Assembly: GCA_900312665.1 (NCBI GenBank)
Contig: ONZQ02000016.1
Location: 719,361-783,360 of the forward strand
Direction of reading: 5' to 3'
DNA length: 64,000 nt
DNA from: Cephalotrichum gorgonifer
Taxonomy: Eukaryota > Ascomycota > Sordariomycetes > Microascales > Microascaceae
Shown here: positions 32,701 to 43,520 of the stretch, piece by piece
Position numbering within the stretch: position 1 is the stretch's first letter
Layout of the letters: every line of letters begins with the position of its first letter
The notes under the pieces: generated by a model
Seen by the model: only the letters and a program-made list of their open reading frames with translations
What the model was told of the DNA's origin: nothing
Databases searched by the model: none
Translations under genes and position numbers: made by a program

Positions 32701-35155
32701 TTGTCTCTCTCCTCAAGGTCGGCGTAGTCAATTCCAGTCAAGAGGGCCAGCTCCTGAATCGAAGGGTCTTCATATGCAAGAACCAAGGCCCGAAGCATTT
32801 CTTTGATAACTTCGCAATCATCTGCGTTATCCCTTCGGAAGATTTGACTCCAAGCCTCGTCTAAGAGAGTGGTCAGGTCCAGCGGCTTGGCCTCCAAAGC
32901 CCTCCTCACCTTGAGCTCGCTTGCCATCTCCGGAAGCTGCTGAAGCTGAACACAGGTAACGTCGATCCAATGCGTATTTTGGGCACGTTTACCTAGGAGG
33001 CTGCTCGCAAAGTACGCCAGGGCCTTATTGTACTTCTTTTCTTCTCTCAGCTCTATTATCTTCCTTTCCGCGTGGCTCTTCAGTTCGAGCTGTACTTTGT
33101 CCTCGTACTTGGGGTCCTCCAAGTCCACCAGGTAGGAGACATCAGTCTGGATGGCCTGCTGAATGCTATTCACAGGCTGGCTTGTAAACAACCACCTCAC
33201 CGGGGCTTGTCCTAGCGTGGGGTTCTGGGCGTCTTGCAGTTCGGACCGGAGCAAGCCCAGCAGCTTAGTCGTTGAGCTCGACTCCTCAGGTAGAATGTGA
33301 AGGTTGCTGACGACAAAGTAGACGACCCTGCCGATGGACTTGTCTGCCAGCATGTCTTGCAGGGTGCGCCAGAGCAACTCCACGCTCATCAACGCCCGCT
33401 CCTCCTTGCCTTTGCCAGTCTTTTTCTCAAATATCTTTGCGTGAGAGACCAGAGGCTCATGTTGGGTGATCAGCTGCCGTATCAGTGACTTTAGTAGATC
33501 CTCGGCCGAGCTACAATCGTCGGCCCGGTCGCATAGGAAATAAGCGAGGCGAGCAGGCTCTCGAGTGTCAAACTCGTCCTCTTCACCAACGACGCTCTCG
33601 ATGGCCTCTAACGCCGCAAGTAATGCTCTTGTCTTGCCACGACCTTCTCGACCGCGGATCCAGAGGCAGGCACGAGGAGTGGTTGGCGTGAGGGGTGAGT
33701 TTATCTGTTGAAGCGCGTCACTCTCCTTGGCCAGCCAAGCAAGGAATGTCGGGTCTCTCGCCATCCAGGTAGATGGGGCGAGAGTCTTCTCCAGCTTCTC
33801 CCGCATTTTGGATACCGAAGCTCCCTCTAGCTGCGCGAGCAGGCGATGCACGAGAGCGCGGTTGACATCTCTGGTAGAGGTGATTCGGCTCTTGACAGCC
33901 GAAGCGGCGTTTTGGATGACCTTCTTGAGATGGCCACGGACGAGCTGGTACGTTTCATCCTTGGAACTATCAAACTTGACTAGGTGCCGATGGTCACGCG
34001 GTAGTCCCTGCGCAACGACCGGCCCCTGAGCAGTTGCGCCCTCGAGAGTGGCCGACTCCTCAGTCACAACGAAGGCCTTGGGGCCGATGCCTTTGGCGAA
34101 GGGGATGAGGCTGGACATGCCAGCTTTGCCGGCAATGTTGTTGGAGTAGTCGGTGATGTGCTCTTCGAAGAGGCACACGACCTTGATCCCGGGTTGGAAC
34201 TTGCTGATGTGATCTCTGAACTCGTTTCGGAGATCGCGCAGACTCTCGTCGCCGGGCTTCATCTGATCCAGGAGCTTGGAGACAACGGCGACCTCCATGC
34301 TCATCTTCTCCGTGATGGTAGCGAACAATCCCGCCGCAACCGCCATGTCGCTTCCCCCAAACGGGGTGCCGAAGAAAAGGCAACCGATGGTGGATTCGAA
34401 CATTAGAGGGTAGCGGTCGTTGGCAAAAGCAAACGAAACGGCCTAGAAAACAACAGGGTATGAGGAATGATTTCATAGCATTCTGTTTCAGTAGTTGGTC
34501 GACGAACCTTGGCAACAACTAAACCGCCCATGCTATGGGCGATGAATATGATGGGCCTGTTTCGTACTTTCTACAGGCGCGGCGCAACTCCATTAGCCGG
34601 AAGAGCAGAGCAAGAGCAATGTGTTAGGAATCAGGAGTGTATCAGGTGCGTACCTCTTGCTCTCTCAGGGCATCGAGCCGCATTAGCAGCGTCATGGCAA
34701 GATTCCGCAGGGTCTGCTTGACCTTGTGAGCGCCGATCCAGGCGCTCTCATACTGAAACAGCAGTACTCTGCTGTTCGGAAAGTCTTTGGTGATGCCATC
34801 CTTGCTAGTGGCCCAGTTAAAGTCGGTCTTGCCCGACTTCCAGCTCTCCTCGGGATGCGCGCCGAGCCCAGGTACGAAGACGATGCTATGAAATCGCCAT
34901 CAGCGACATTGGCAGAAGAGAGAGGATGGATGATTGAGGGAGGTAAACCCGAATGGAGTGGAATGGATGGCGGGAACCTTACTCGATATTTGGCTTCACA
35001 TTACTGCCACCGTCCTTGCCTTTGAGTGGGTAGAGCTCAGTGAGACCAGGCTCCAAGTACTCCTTGCCGCCGCCGCCGCCGCCGCCTCCGGTGGGATCCT
35101 TCCGCCCGCCTCCTCGACGCGTTGCCGAGCGTTGAAGTCCGCCGCCACTCGCCAT
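29358..35155 (-). CDS. Large NLR-like protein: hydrolase, NACHT-like, ankyrin, polyQ
   Basis: Four exons on the minus strand (35155-34983, 34885-34654, 34570-34508, 34442-29358) give 1850 aa. Residues 1-57 include a poly-Gly run. About 58-290 is an alpha/beta hydrolase: VPGLG (62-66), nucleophile elbow AHSMGG with Ser148, GCLFFGTPFGG and a VVTEESATL block like that of the 21.7 kb protein. About 410-680 is a NACHT-like P-loop module: Walker A GREGRGKT (420-427), but the Walker B position reads VVYFVVSNLHIL (530-539) without acidic residues, and the sensor reads LFTSQP. About 816-893 is strongly acidic, about 957-1530 has many ankyrin-like repeats, then an acidic and a Pro/Gln-rich tail with Q13 at about 1725-1737. 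Probably cytosolic; a role in non-self recognition is inferred. The C-terminus is uncertain because a GTAAGT donor overlaps the stop codon next to the gap. Confidence 0.8.
29700..29738 (-). repeat. CAG/CAA repeat encoding polyglutamine
   Basis: Alternating CAG and CAA codons encode 13 Gln in the C-terminal tail of the large NLR-like protein. Other short Gln runs flank it (near 29545, 29560 and 29780). Confidence 0.9.
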
Positions 35156-35960
35156 GATTGTGTCTGTCCTCTGCCGTCTCTTCTTAAGTATGATTAATAG
35201 GTCGGAGGGATTCCGGAGAATCGAGACTGGATCATAGCCTTCGAACGGGGCTGTATTATAAAAGCGGAGAAATAAGATGAGATGGTTCCCGGGGGGCCCG
35301 CTTCGGGGGCCGCTTCGGGGGCAGACAGGGCTGAGGGCGACCTTGCTTCGGGAGAACATCCGTTTGTAGCGACCTATGCAATAGATCCGCAACAGCCAGG
35401 GCTGAGAGCCAATAGGGCTAGCCACCATCCCAATCTCACCATCGTTACCATTCCTTCGACCCCACCGAAAGGGGGCGGCCGTAAGCACGGCAAATGAGGC
35501 ATGGGTAAAGGGTGGAGCGGCTGCTGCGGGAAGGATTGCATTTGCATGTCAATTAATTTCACCCTTTCAGGGTTCAGCTGCGGAGCGCGCTCGGATCATT
35601 GAAAGTACTTGCACGCTTCAGAATAGTTAATAGTTACGATGTACTTGTAATTACTTGGGAAGGGGCTACCCAGGCTGCGATGCAACGCCAAAACCACCCC
35701 ATCATCCAACAGAAATTACCAACTGCATGTAGTAAGGTAGTTAACACCCGACACCAACAGCTTCTTCAATCTGACAAATTCCAAACAAACGCCTTTCCCC
35801 CAGAAGCGGGAGAGACGAAAGGCACAGGCGCATCATCTGCAGAATCTATTCCTGAACTCGGGCTGGGTAGAAGCTATTCACAAGTAGTCCGTCGGAACGC
35901 GCCCAACCTCGACGATAGGTTCATCGCAGAACTTTCCCAGAAACAAGAACCGGCCGAAGC
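35156..35960. promoter_or_regulatory. Upstream region of divergent NLR-like and DUF6601 genes
   Basis: 805 bp between the start codons of the large NLR-like gene (-) and the DUF6601 gene (+). It contains the promoters of both. No specific sites were identified. Confidence 0.5.
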
Positions 35961-37073
35961 ATGGAGCCCAAAATGGACAGCAACTCTTTTCTCCCGGCAT
36001 CATGCCGCACATCTGATGACGACTTGGCAGATCCTTCATGGGACATCCCCTCCTTCCTATCGAGAGAGCTTGACCTCTCTCGCCTATCAAGGATACAGAA
36101 GTCTTTATGGCTGGCCGGCCGCCCAATGCCGCCGCGGCCACTGCATCACCAGCTAGTCCTTGGCCGGACCATCGTGGTCACTGAGAGGATGGACATGCAC
36201 CTCGTCTGGAAAAACGACCGAATATTCCTCAAGCCCCTGCCTGGGTATCTCATCCTCGACGCGACCTTCTGGCCAAAATACCTTGCATGTACTGATGAGT
36301 GCGCCGTCTCAAAACGAGCCGCCGTCGGTGCGGCGGCCGACTCATCGGGTCTTCTTCCCGCGTGCGACCGGACTAGGATTCGGAAAAGCGCCATGGGGCT
36401 CCTCTTCTCTTATGCCGCTCTCATCATGCACGAGTCCGACTTCGAGATAGCCAAAGATAGGCGTCTTATCCCGGCAGATCTACCGTGGCTGAAGTGGAGA
36501 GAAATCGTGTCGCGCATCCTGCATTCCCCGTCGTCATGGGGCGGCACCGCCGGCGCCGTCCACCTGGACGAAGGAGTTGCAGGCAGCCAAGAGCCGCCTT
36601 CCGGAGAAAGGAATATCCGGTCCTCGACGTCGGAATTCCTGGTGCAGGACACGGCCATCTACCAGTTCGTCGACCCCCGTTTTCACTACGGGGAGCTGCG
36701 CCTCTCGCGCCTCAACAAGATATACAGGTATACCCGGGTATCCGGCGGCCTGCGTGGCTACATGTGGGGCTGGAATACCTACTCGAGCTTCTTCAGCGAC
36801 AACTTCACCTTGCTCGCCTCGACGACAGTGTACTTCGCCCTCGTCCTCACCGCGATGCAGGTTGGCCTCGGTACGACGAGCTTGATGGACAACGAAACCT
36901 TCCAGAATGCGTCCGCGGGCTTCACCATATTCAGCATCGTCGGACCGCTGGCCGCGGCCGGCCTTATTGCTCTCATGTTTGTTTATCTTCTGATAGGCAA
37001 CCTGCTCGTCGCTGTCAGGTATAAGAAGCGGAGGTTTAAGCACATGGAGGGATCAAGGACAATGGGCGAGTGA
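35961..37073 (+). CDS. DUF6601-like membrane protein
   Basis: Single exon, 370 aa. The first 270 residues are soluble and contain blocks that match my memory of fungal DUF6601 proteins: IPSFLSRELDLSRLSRIQK, LWLAGRPMPPRPLHHQ, HLVWKNDRIFLKPLPGYL, a helix SYAALIMHESDFEIAKD, and FVDPRFHYGELRLSRLNKIY. Two membrane segments follow near the C-terminus (about 285-308, LLASTTVYFALVLTAM; and about 325-355, GPLAAAGLIALMFVYLLIGNL), then a short basic tail. Soluble N-domain plus a C-terminal helical hairpin is the usual topology of this family. The function is unknown. The domain name is from recall rather than a search. The ATG at 35961 starts the first family-like block at the expected distance. Confidence 0.75.
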   Translation: MEPKMDSNSFLPASCRTSDDDLADPSWDIPSFLSRELDLSRLSRIQKSLWLAGRPMPPRPLHHQLVLGRTIVVTERMDMHLVWKNDRIFLKPLPGYLILDATFWPKYLACTDECAVSKRAAVGAAADSSGLLPACDRTRIRKSAMGLLFSYAALIMHESDFEIAKDRRLIPADLPWLKWREIVSRILHSPSSWGGTAGAVHLDEGVAGSQEPPSGERNIRSSTSEFLVQDTAIYQFVDPRFHYGELRLSRLNKIYRYTRVSGGLRGYMWGWNTYSSFFSDNFTLLASTTVYFALVLTAMQVGLGTTSLMDNETFQNASAGFTIFSIVGPLAAAGLIALMFVYLLIGNLLVAVRYKKRRFKHMEGSRTMGE

Positions 37074-37538
37074 GTTTCCAGGCTACAGGGGGCTATGATC
37101 TTTTCGGATGCGCCCCAAGGGTTCGGTGGTTTTTGGTTTTAGCGTGCGAAGCAACTTGCAATATATATTCCCAGGTACTCGGCGTACTTATTATTTCCTT
37201 TCCTTGTATACGTCAATCTTGAGAAGACAACCGCCTTCGGGCTCCCACAAGGTCGCAAAGGGCCCAACATCATAATTTGTGAGCCAGGATCTGTGGAAGT
37301 TGCGATCTTCTGTCCTTCCCCAAAAATAGGCGCAGGCGGGAGATTGAGTGGCGTTTATGGAGGGGTTATTCTTCCATACTCCCTGTACTTGGACTGTAAT
37401 CCTTGTGAACATGGATCCTTCACGTGATGAAGCTTTGATCAAGCTCCCAGTTCAGCGCGTCACGCGTCGCAAGTTATGAGCTGGCGAAACAATCGAAACA
37501 CACCTAGATCACTCTGAACCCAACTGACGGCTCACGAC
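37074..37538. other. Intergenic region
   Basis: 465 bp between two plus-strand genes, containing the 3' UTR of the DUF6601 gene and the promoter of the next. No feature was recognised. Confidence 0.55.
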
Positions 37539-38126
37539 ATGGCACCGAAACGACCCACGAAAGACTCAAAGCCCGCGAAGGCGGAGCCGGGGACCGCCCC
37601 GGACCCCGACACCGCCTGGAAGCCGCCCCGGACTCAAAAGACGGAGCTCGAGCGCTCCATCAGCCGCGTCGGCGCCATAGTACCAGCGGCCCTCCACCAC
37701 GACTGGGACGACTCCATGGAGCGCCACGAACGCCTCGTCTCCGGCGGGCCCTCGGGACCGCCCGTGCTCGACCGGCTCGGGTACAAGATGAACCGGTCGC
37801 TCGTCATCAAATCGTCCTATGCCAGGAGGCCGCGGAGGAAGAAGGGGTGGCTCGAGGAGCTGGAGAGGGAGGCTGCGGAGAACAACAGAATTAACGAAAT
37901 CATGGGGGTCCCGAGCGGGAAGGTCAGTGCGGCTATCCTGGCGATTTTCCCGGACCAGGTGGCGTGTGATTTGGATATCCCGTACCACACGGTGGAGCTG
38001 CCCGAGTACGAGGAGTGGAGTCGCCGCGGGTTTAAGTTCCCGCCTGAGAGGTGGCAGGTGAAGCAGTCGGAAGAGGAAAGCGCGAGGATCTTGGCGCTGC
38101 AAGTGGGTAGCGCGTTTCGTGAATAG
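37539..38126 (+). CDS. Hypothetical protein, 195 aa
   Basis: Single exon, 195 aa, not recognised. The N-terminal 35 residues are Lys/Pro-rich and probably disordered. The middle has a motif IVPAALHHDWDDSMERHERL and a basic patch ARRPRRKKGW followed by an amphipathic helix (LEELEREAAENNRINEIMG). The C-terminal third is acidic with aromatic residues (YHTVELPEYEEWSRRGFKF). There is no signal peptide or membrane segment. Strong G/C preference at third codon positions and lack of stops support coding. A nuclear or nucleic-acid-binding role could be guessed from the basic patch, but nothing else supports it. Confidence 0.7.
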   Translation: MAPKRPTKDSKPAKAEPGTAPDPDTAWKPPRTQKTELERSISRVGAIVPAALHHDWDDSMERHERLVSGGPSGPPVLDRLGYKMNRSLVIKSSYARRPRRKKGWLEELEREAAENNRINEIMGVPSGKVSAAILAIFPDQVACDLDIPYHTVELPEYEEWSRRGFKFPPERWQVKQSEEESARILALQVGSAFRE

Positions 38127-39792
38127 CTGTGTCGTGGAGTGGGGAGGGAGTATAGTGAGGTTGAAGAGTATTGGAATGTCCCCCTACTATATGAGTAGTT
38201 CTTGCTCGATGCGTCAGTAGCTCTTGCTCGATGTGTCAGTAGCTCTTGCTCAATGCGTCAGTTAGTACCGCCCCCACCAACTACAGTAACGTCGACCGGG
38301 CCAAGTTGTTGTATTCAAAGTTCGGGCGTGGTACAATACTTGTACAAGTATCTTGCATGAGGAAGAATCCGGCCCCACCCTGTTCGCAGCCCGGCGTGAT
38401 GCAGGTGTCGCATGAAGTTTGAAGTTTGCGCGCGGCTAGACTTCGCGATGCCACTGGTCAGAGCCACCCTTGCCAAGCGAGTCACTTCCATACGATAAAT
38501 TGCGGGAACAGTACGGGTTACTAATAATACTTGTGGCCGGAGACGGATTATTGCGCTGACGCTGACGGTGGATGTGACAGGCACTTGATCGACTGTGGGT
38601 TTGAATGGACAGGTGCCACCCCTGGAGGAGGCTACTTTGGCGGACCCCGAGTAATTGTACCCGAGCGTGAGCCCTGCGGCAGAAGGTACCAGATCCCTAA
38701 GGAGCATAGGTACCGCCCCCACCCACCATCCACGCAGAATAGACAGGGGCGGCCTTGGATCTCCACCGAGGTGGGGTCGAGGGGCAAACAACGACCGACC
38801 CCGCCGTGACGACGGGAGCTCAGTGGACAGCGCAAGAGCAGCTCTGAGCTCTTCTTACGTCTAGTCTTCGAGTTTGTGGCACATATGAGCCGCGAGTGGT
38901 TGTCTGGGGAATTGAGAAAATATAGGATTTTTCCGCAATTTACGGAATATCGATATGAGATGGGTTAGCCAAAAACCGGCAATGAAGTGAGTGGCAGGCA
39001 GGCGCGAGGCATGAGATGAGGGGCGCCTGCCTGCCCCCAAGTACCTCACTCGTTCCGTACAACAAGTAGAGTGAGATGACCGTTGCGGGGCACGCACTGG
39101 AATGGGGGCCAAAAAAGCTCCCGCTCCTCCCCCCTCACTTCTCATAGGTTGCGCTGCTGGGATACTTGTACCTGATCTCACTTCGCATCCTCCATATCTC
39201 ATCCGTGTCCTTTCTTCCACTTCCCCCGGCCGGCTGATATTTATATAATAATCGTTCCACCCCTTCGTGCTCTGGCTTATTCCCCCCTTAGGAATCCTCA
39301 CATTCCCCGACCGTGGAACCTCACGCGACCCCGTGTCTCCCGAGTACGTGACGAACACGCTAACGATAACTCGTCCCTCGCAACTTTGTCGTCCTGTGGT
39401 ACAGCGGGTCCTTGGTTCCGGATTTAGTTGCTGCTTCGCGCATCACATATTATACGAGTACAGAGTACGTACACAAACGAGTTGCGCGTCCGTCTCCCGC
39501 CGCCGTCTCAACCGTTCCGCTCTGCCTACCTCGCAAGCTTCATCACCAGCGAGGACTCCCCTCCACGATCGCCCTCAACTCGACCATCATCTAGCTCGCC
39601 TACCAACGCTGCCCGGCCGCCGCTGCGCCTCTCGATCGTCCTCCCCCTCCTCCGGAAACCGCCTTAAGCCTCTCGTCGCTCGTCGGCAAATTAATTCCCC
39701 GCCCGAAGACGTCATTCCTTCATTCCTTCACCAGCTCCCGCCGCCGCCTCCTGTCTCACTCCGCTTCCCCTCCAACCGATCCATCCTCCGCC
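38127..39792. promoter_or_regulatory. Upstream region of the MAP kinase gene
   Basis: 1666 bp containing the 3' UTR of the 195-aa gene and the promoter and probably long 5' UTR of the MAP kinase gene. It holds a three-copy 22-bp repeat (38195-38260) and a GTAC-rich cluster at 39453-39473. From 39460 to 39790 it is C-rich and pyrimidine-biased, as in long fungal 5' leaders. A short TATATAA-like sequence occurs at 39238-39247. Confidence 0.5.
38195..38260. repeat. 22-bp tandem repeat, three copies
   Basis: Units at 38195, 38217 and 38239 of consensus GTAG[TC]TCTTGCTC[GA]ATG[CT]GTCA. They lie about 70 bp past the stop of the 195-aa gene, so probably in or just beyond its 3' UTR. Differences between units are single bases. 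Confidence 0.9.
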
Positions 39793-41571
<1,779 letters not shown>

Positions 41572-42689
41572 ATACCCGGGAGGGCGCGGTGGGAAGGAGT
41601 AAAGGATGAGGGGAGAGTGTGTGTGGAACGAAAGAAAAGAGAGCAGATAGGAAGGAGAAAGATGCGTGGTATATGGGATGGTAGTGAGATTTTTTCACAA
41701 GTGGCTTTTCTTCTTCTTTTCTTTCTTTTTATTCACGGGCCTTTTTTTGGGGTCATCTCCTTTTTTTTTTATATTTTTGTCGGAGGCCTTTTTAGTATTG
41801 AAGAAGGGAGAAGGGAGAAGGGTTGGATATCAAACTGTTTGTTTACAGATACAAATACACTCTCATATTCCGTTTTGTCGACACTAGGGCCGGAGCTTCC
41901 GATGAGAGATGGTCATGGAAGCAAGACATGACATGACAGTTACTAGGTGGGTGGCCCGGGTCCGGGGTGAGACAATGTCGGGGTCTAACGACGGGCTAGC
42001 TTCGAGTAAGTAGTGTTCCCAAATGCCGGCTGGCTAGTTAAGTCTCATGGCGCTCCGCTTTCTAGTTCATCACGGCTAACAAGCGGTCTTCTAGAAGAGA
42101 ATGGTACCTCGGGTCCCTATTATTATGTGTCACTAATATGGCATGTACAAGTATGCGTCCTAACGCCTCCTATCCCCGATCGCCGCTGTCCGCCGTCCCG
42201 TCCCATGGCCCTGGTCCGGGTTTTGGGTATATCCTCCGGGCGGAGCACCCTTTTTAGCCTCCCTCGACTGCGAAAAAGAAATATGAAAAAGCAATACCAG
42301 GCCCCGAGAGGGAAAAAGGGGGTGAGTGAGTAAAGAACAAGCCCCCATCAAGAGAAGAAAATAAGATAAACCCAACGCCGAAAAGTCCCTTCTTTTCCCC
42401 CAGACAACATCGTAACGTAANNNNNNNNNNNNNNNNNNNNNNNNNNNNNNNNNNNNNNNNNNNNNNNNNNNNNNNNNNNNNNNNNNNNNNNNNNNNNNNN
42501 NNNNNNNNNNNNNNNNNNNNNNNNNNNNNNNNNNNNNNNNNNNNNNNNNNNNNNNNNNNNNNNNNNNNNNNNNNNNNNNNNNNNNNNNNNNNNNNNNNNN
42601 NNNNNNNNNNNNNNNNNNNNNNNNNNNNNNNNNNNNNNNNNNNNNNNNNNNNNNNNNNNNNNNNNNNNNNNNNNNNNNNNNNNNNNNNT
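41572..42689. other. Intergenic region with large N gap
   Basis: 1118 bp between convergent genes; 268 bp of it are N. The visible part includes the MAP kinase 3' UTR with several T runs (41690-41780). No feature was recognised. Confidence 0.5.
42421..42688. other. Assembly gap, 268 N
   Basis: A run of 268 N that ends one base before the stop codon of the DUF3455 gene. Confidence 0.95.
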
Positions 42690-43520
42690 CTAACCGTACA
42701 TGTAGTAGAACGCAGTGTAGATGGCGCTGTCGTCGCCGGCGCCCGTACACGTGTGTCCCGACCCGCCGACCGTGTTGACCCTGTAGACCTGCTTGATGCC
42801 CTTCGAGCCGCCCGCGTCGTCAAGCAAGAGCCAGGCGACGGCCTTGCCGCTGTCGGCGCCCTGCGCCGCGGACGCGGGGGCGTCGATGGCGTCCGTCTTC
42901 TTGGCGATGAAGCGGTCCTTCCCGACCTCGAAGACGGGCACGCCGGCGGCGTTGAAGAGGTGGTGGCCTGCGTACTTGAGCGGGGAGGCGCCGGCGCCGG
43001 AGAGGGAGACGTCCGCGGGGGGGATCCAGGGGTTGGAGACGTCGATGCAGGGTGCCGAGCCCGGGATGCGCCCGTCGGTGGGGGAGCTGGGGTCGAGGTT
43101 GAGGGGCACAGAGGCGGTGAGGGCGGCCTCGGTCGCGAGGGCGAAGACGTCGGGAAGGGAGAGGGAGTTGCGGGACTGGGTGGGGAAGTAGGGGCGGACG
43201 TCGTAGAGGACGGCCAGGGCGCCGGTGGCCTTGGAAGTGAAGGTTGTTCCGTCGGCGGAGGGGGTGCAGGTGTAGTTCTGATACCCGTGGCCGAGGACGA
43301 CGTGCTTTAGTTTTGAGCCGGCGGGGGGAGCGGCGAGTTCTCGTTCTGGGGGGGATGGTGTTAGTGTACGGCACGGAAGGGGAGACGAAATGGGGGGAAA
43401 CTTACCACCTCCGTTGGTGGGCAGCGGAGGCTCTTGCTTTGCTTTGCAGGAGTCTCTCCTGCTTGGTGCCGCTGAGGCGAGGGCCAGGGTGGCGAGGATG
43501 GTGAGCCTCCGGAGTAACAT
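42690..43520 (-). CDS. Secreted DUF3455 family protein
   Basis: Two exons on the minus strand (43520-43406 and 43345-42690) give 256 aa. The N-terminus MLLRRLTILATLALASAAP is a clear signal peptide with likely cleavage after Ala. The mature part has the family's landmarks: KLKHVVLGHGYQNYTC, ALAVLYDVRPYF, a region AGHHLFNAAGVPVFEV, and a C-terminal block KQVYRVNTVGGSGHTC. Three or more Cys suggest disulfides. The family, often mislabelled malate dehydrogenase in fungal annotations, is secreted and of unknown function. The stop TAG is at the edge of a 268-N gap but is fully visible, so the protein is complete. Confidence 0.85.
   Translation of the reverse strand: MLLRRLTILATLALASAAPSRRDSCKAKQEPPLPTNGGGKFPPISSPLPCRTLTPSPPERELAAPPAGSKLKHVVLGHGYQNYTCTPSADGTTFTSKATGALAVLYDVRPYFPTQSRNSLSLPDVFALATEAALTASVPLNLDPSSPTDGRIPGSAPCIDVSNPWIPPADVSLSGAGASPLKYAGHHLFNAAGVPVFEVGKDRFIAKKTDAIDAPASAAQGADSGKAVAWLLLDDAGGSKGIKQVYRVNTVGGSGHTCTGAGDDSAIYTAFYYMYG

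Noticed and set aside
42753..43310. Long plus-strand frame opposite the DUF3455 gene
   Set aside because: Gly/Val/Ala-rich mirror of a GC-biased real gene.
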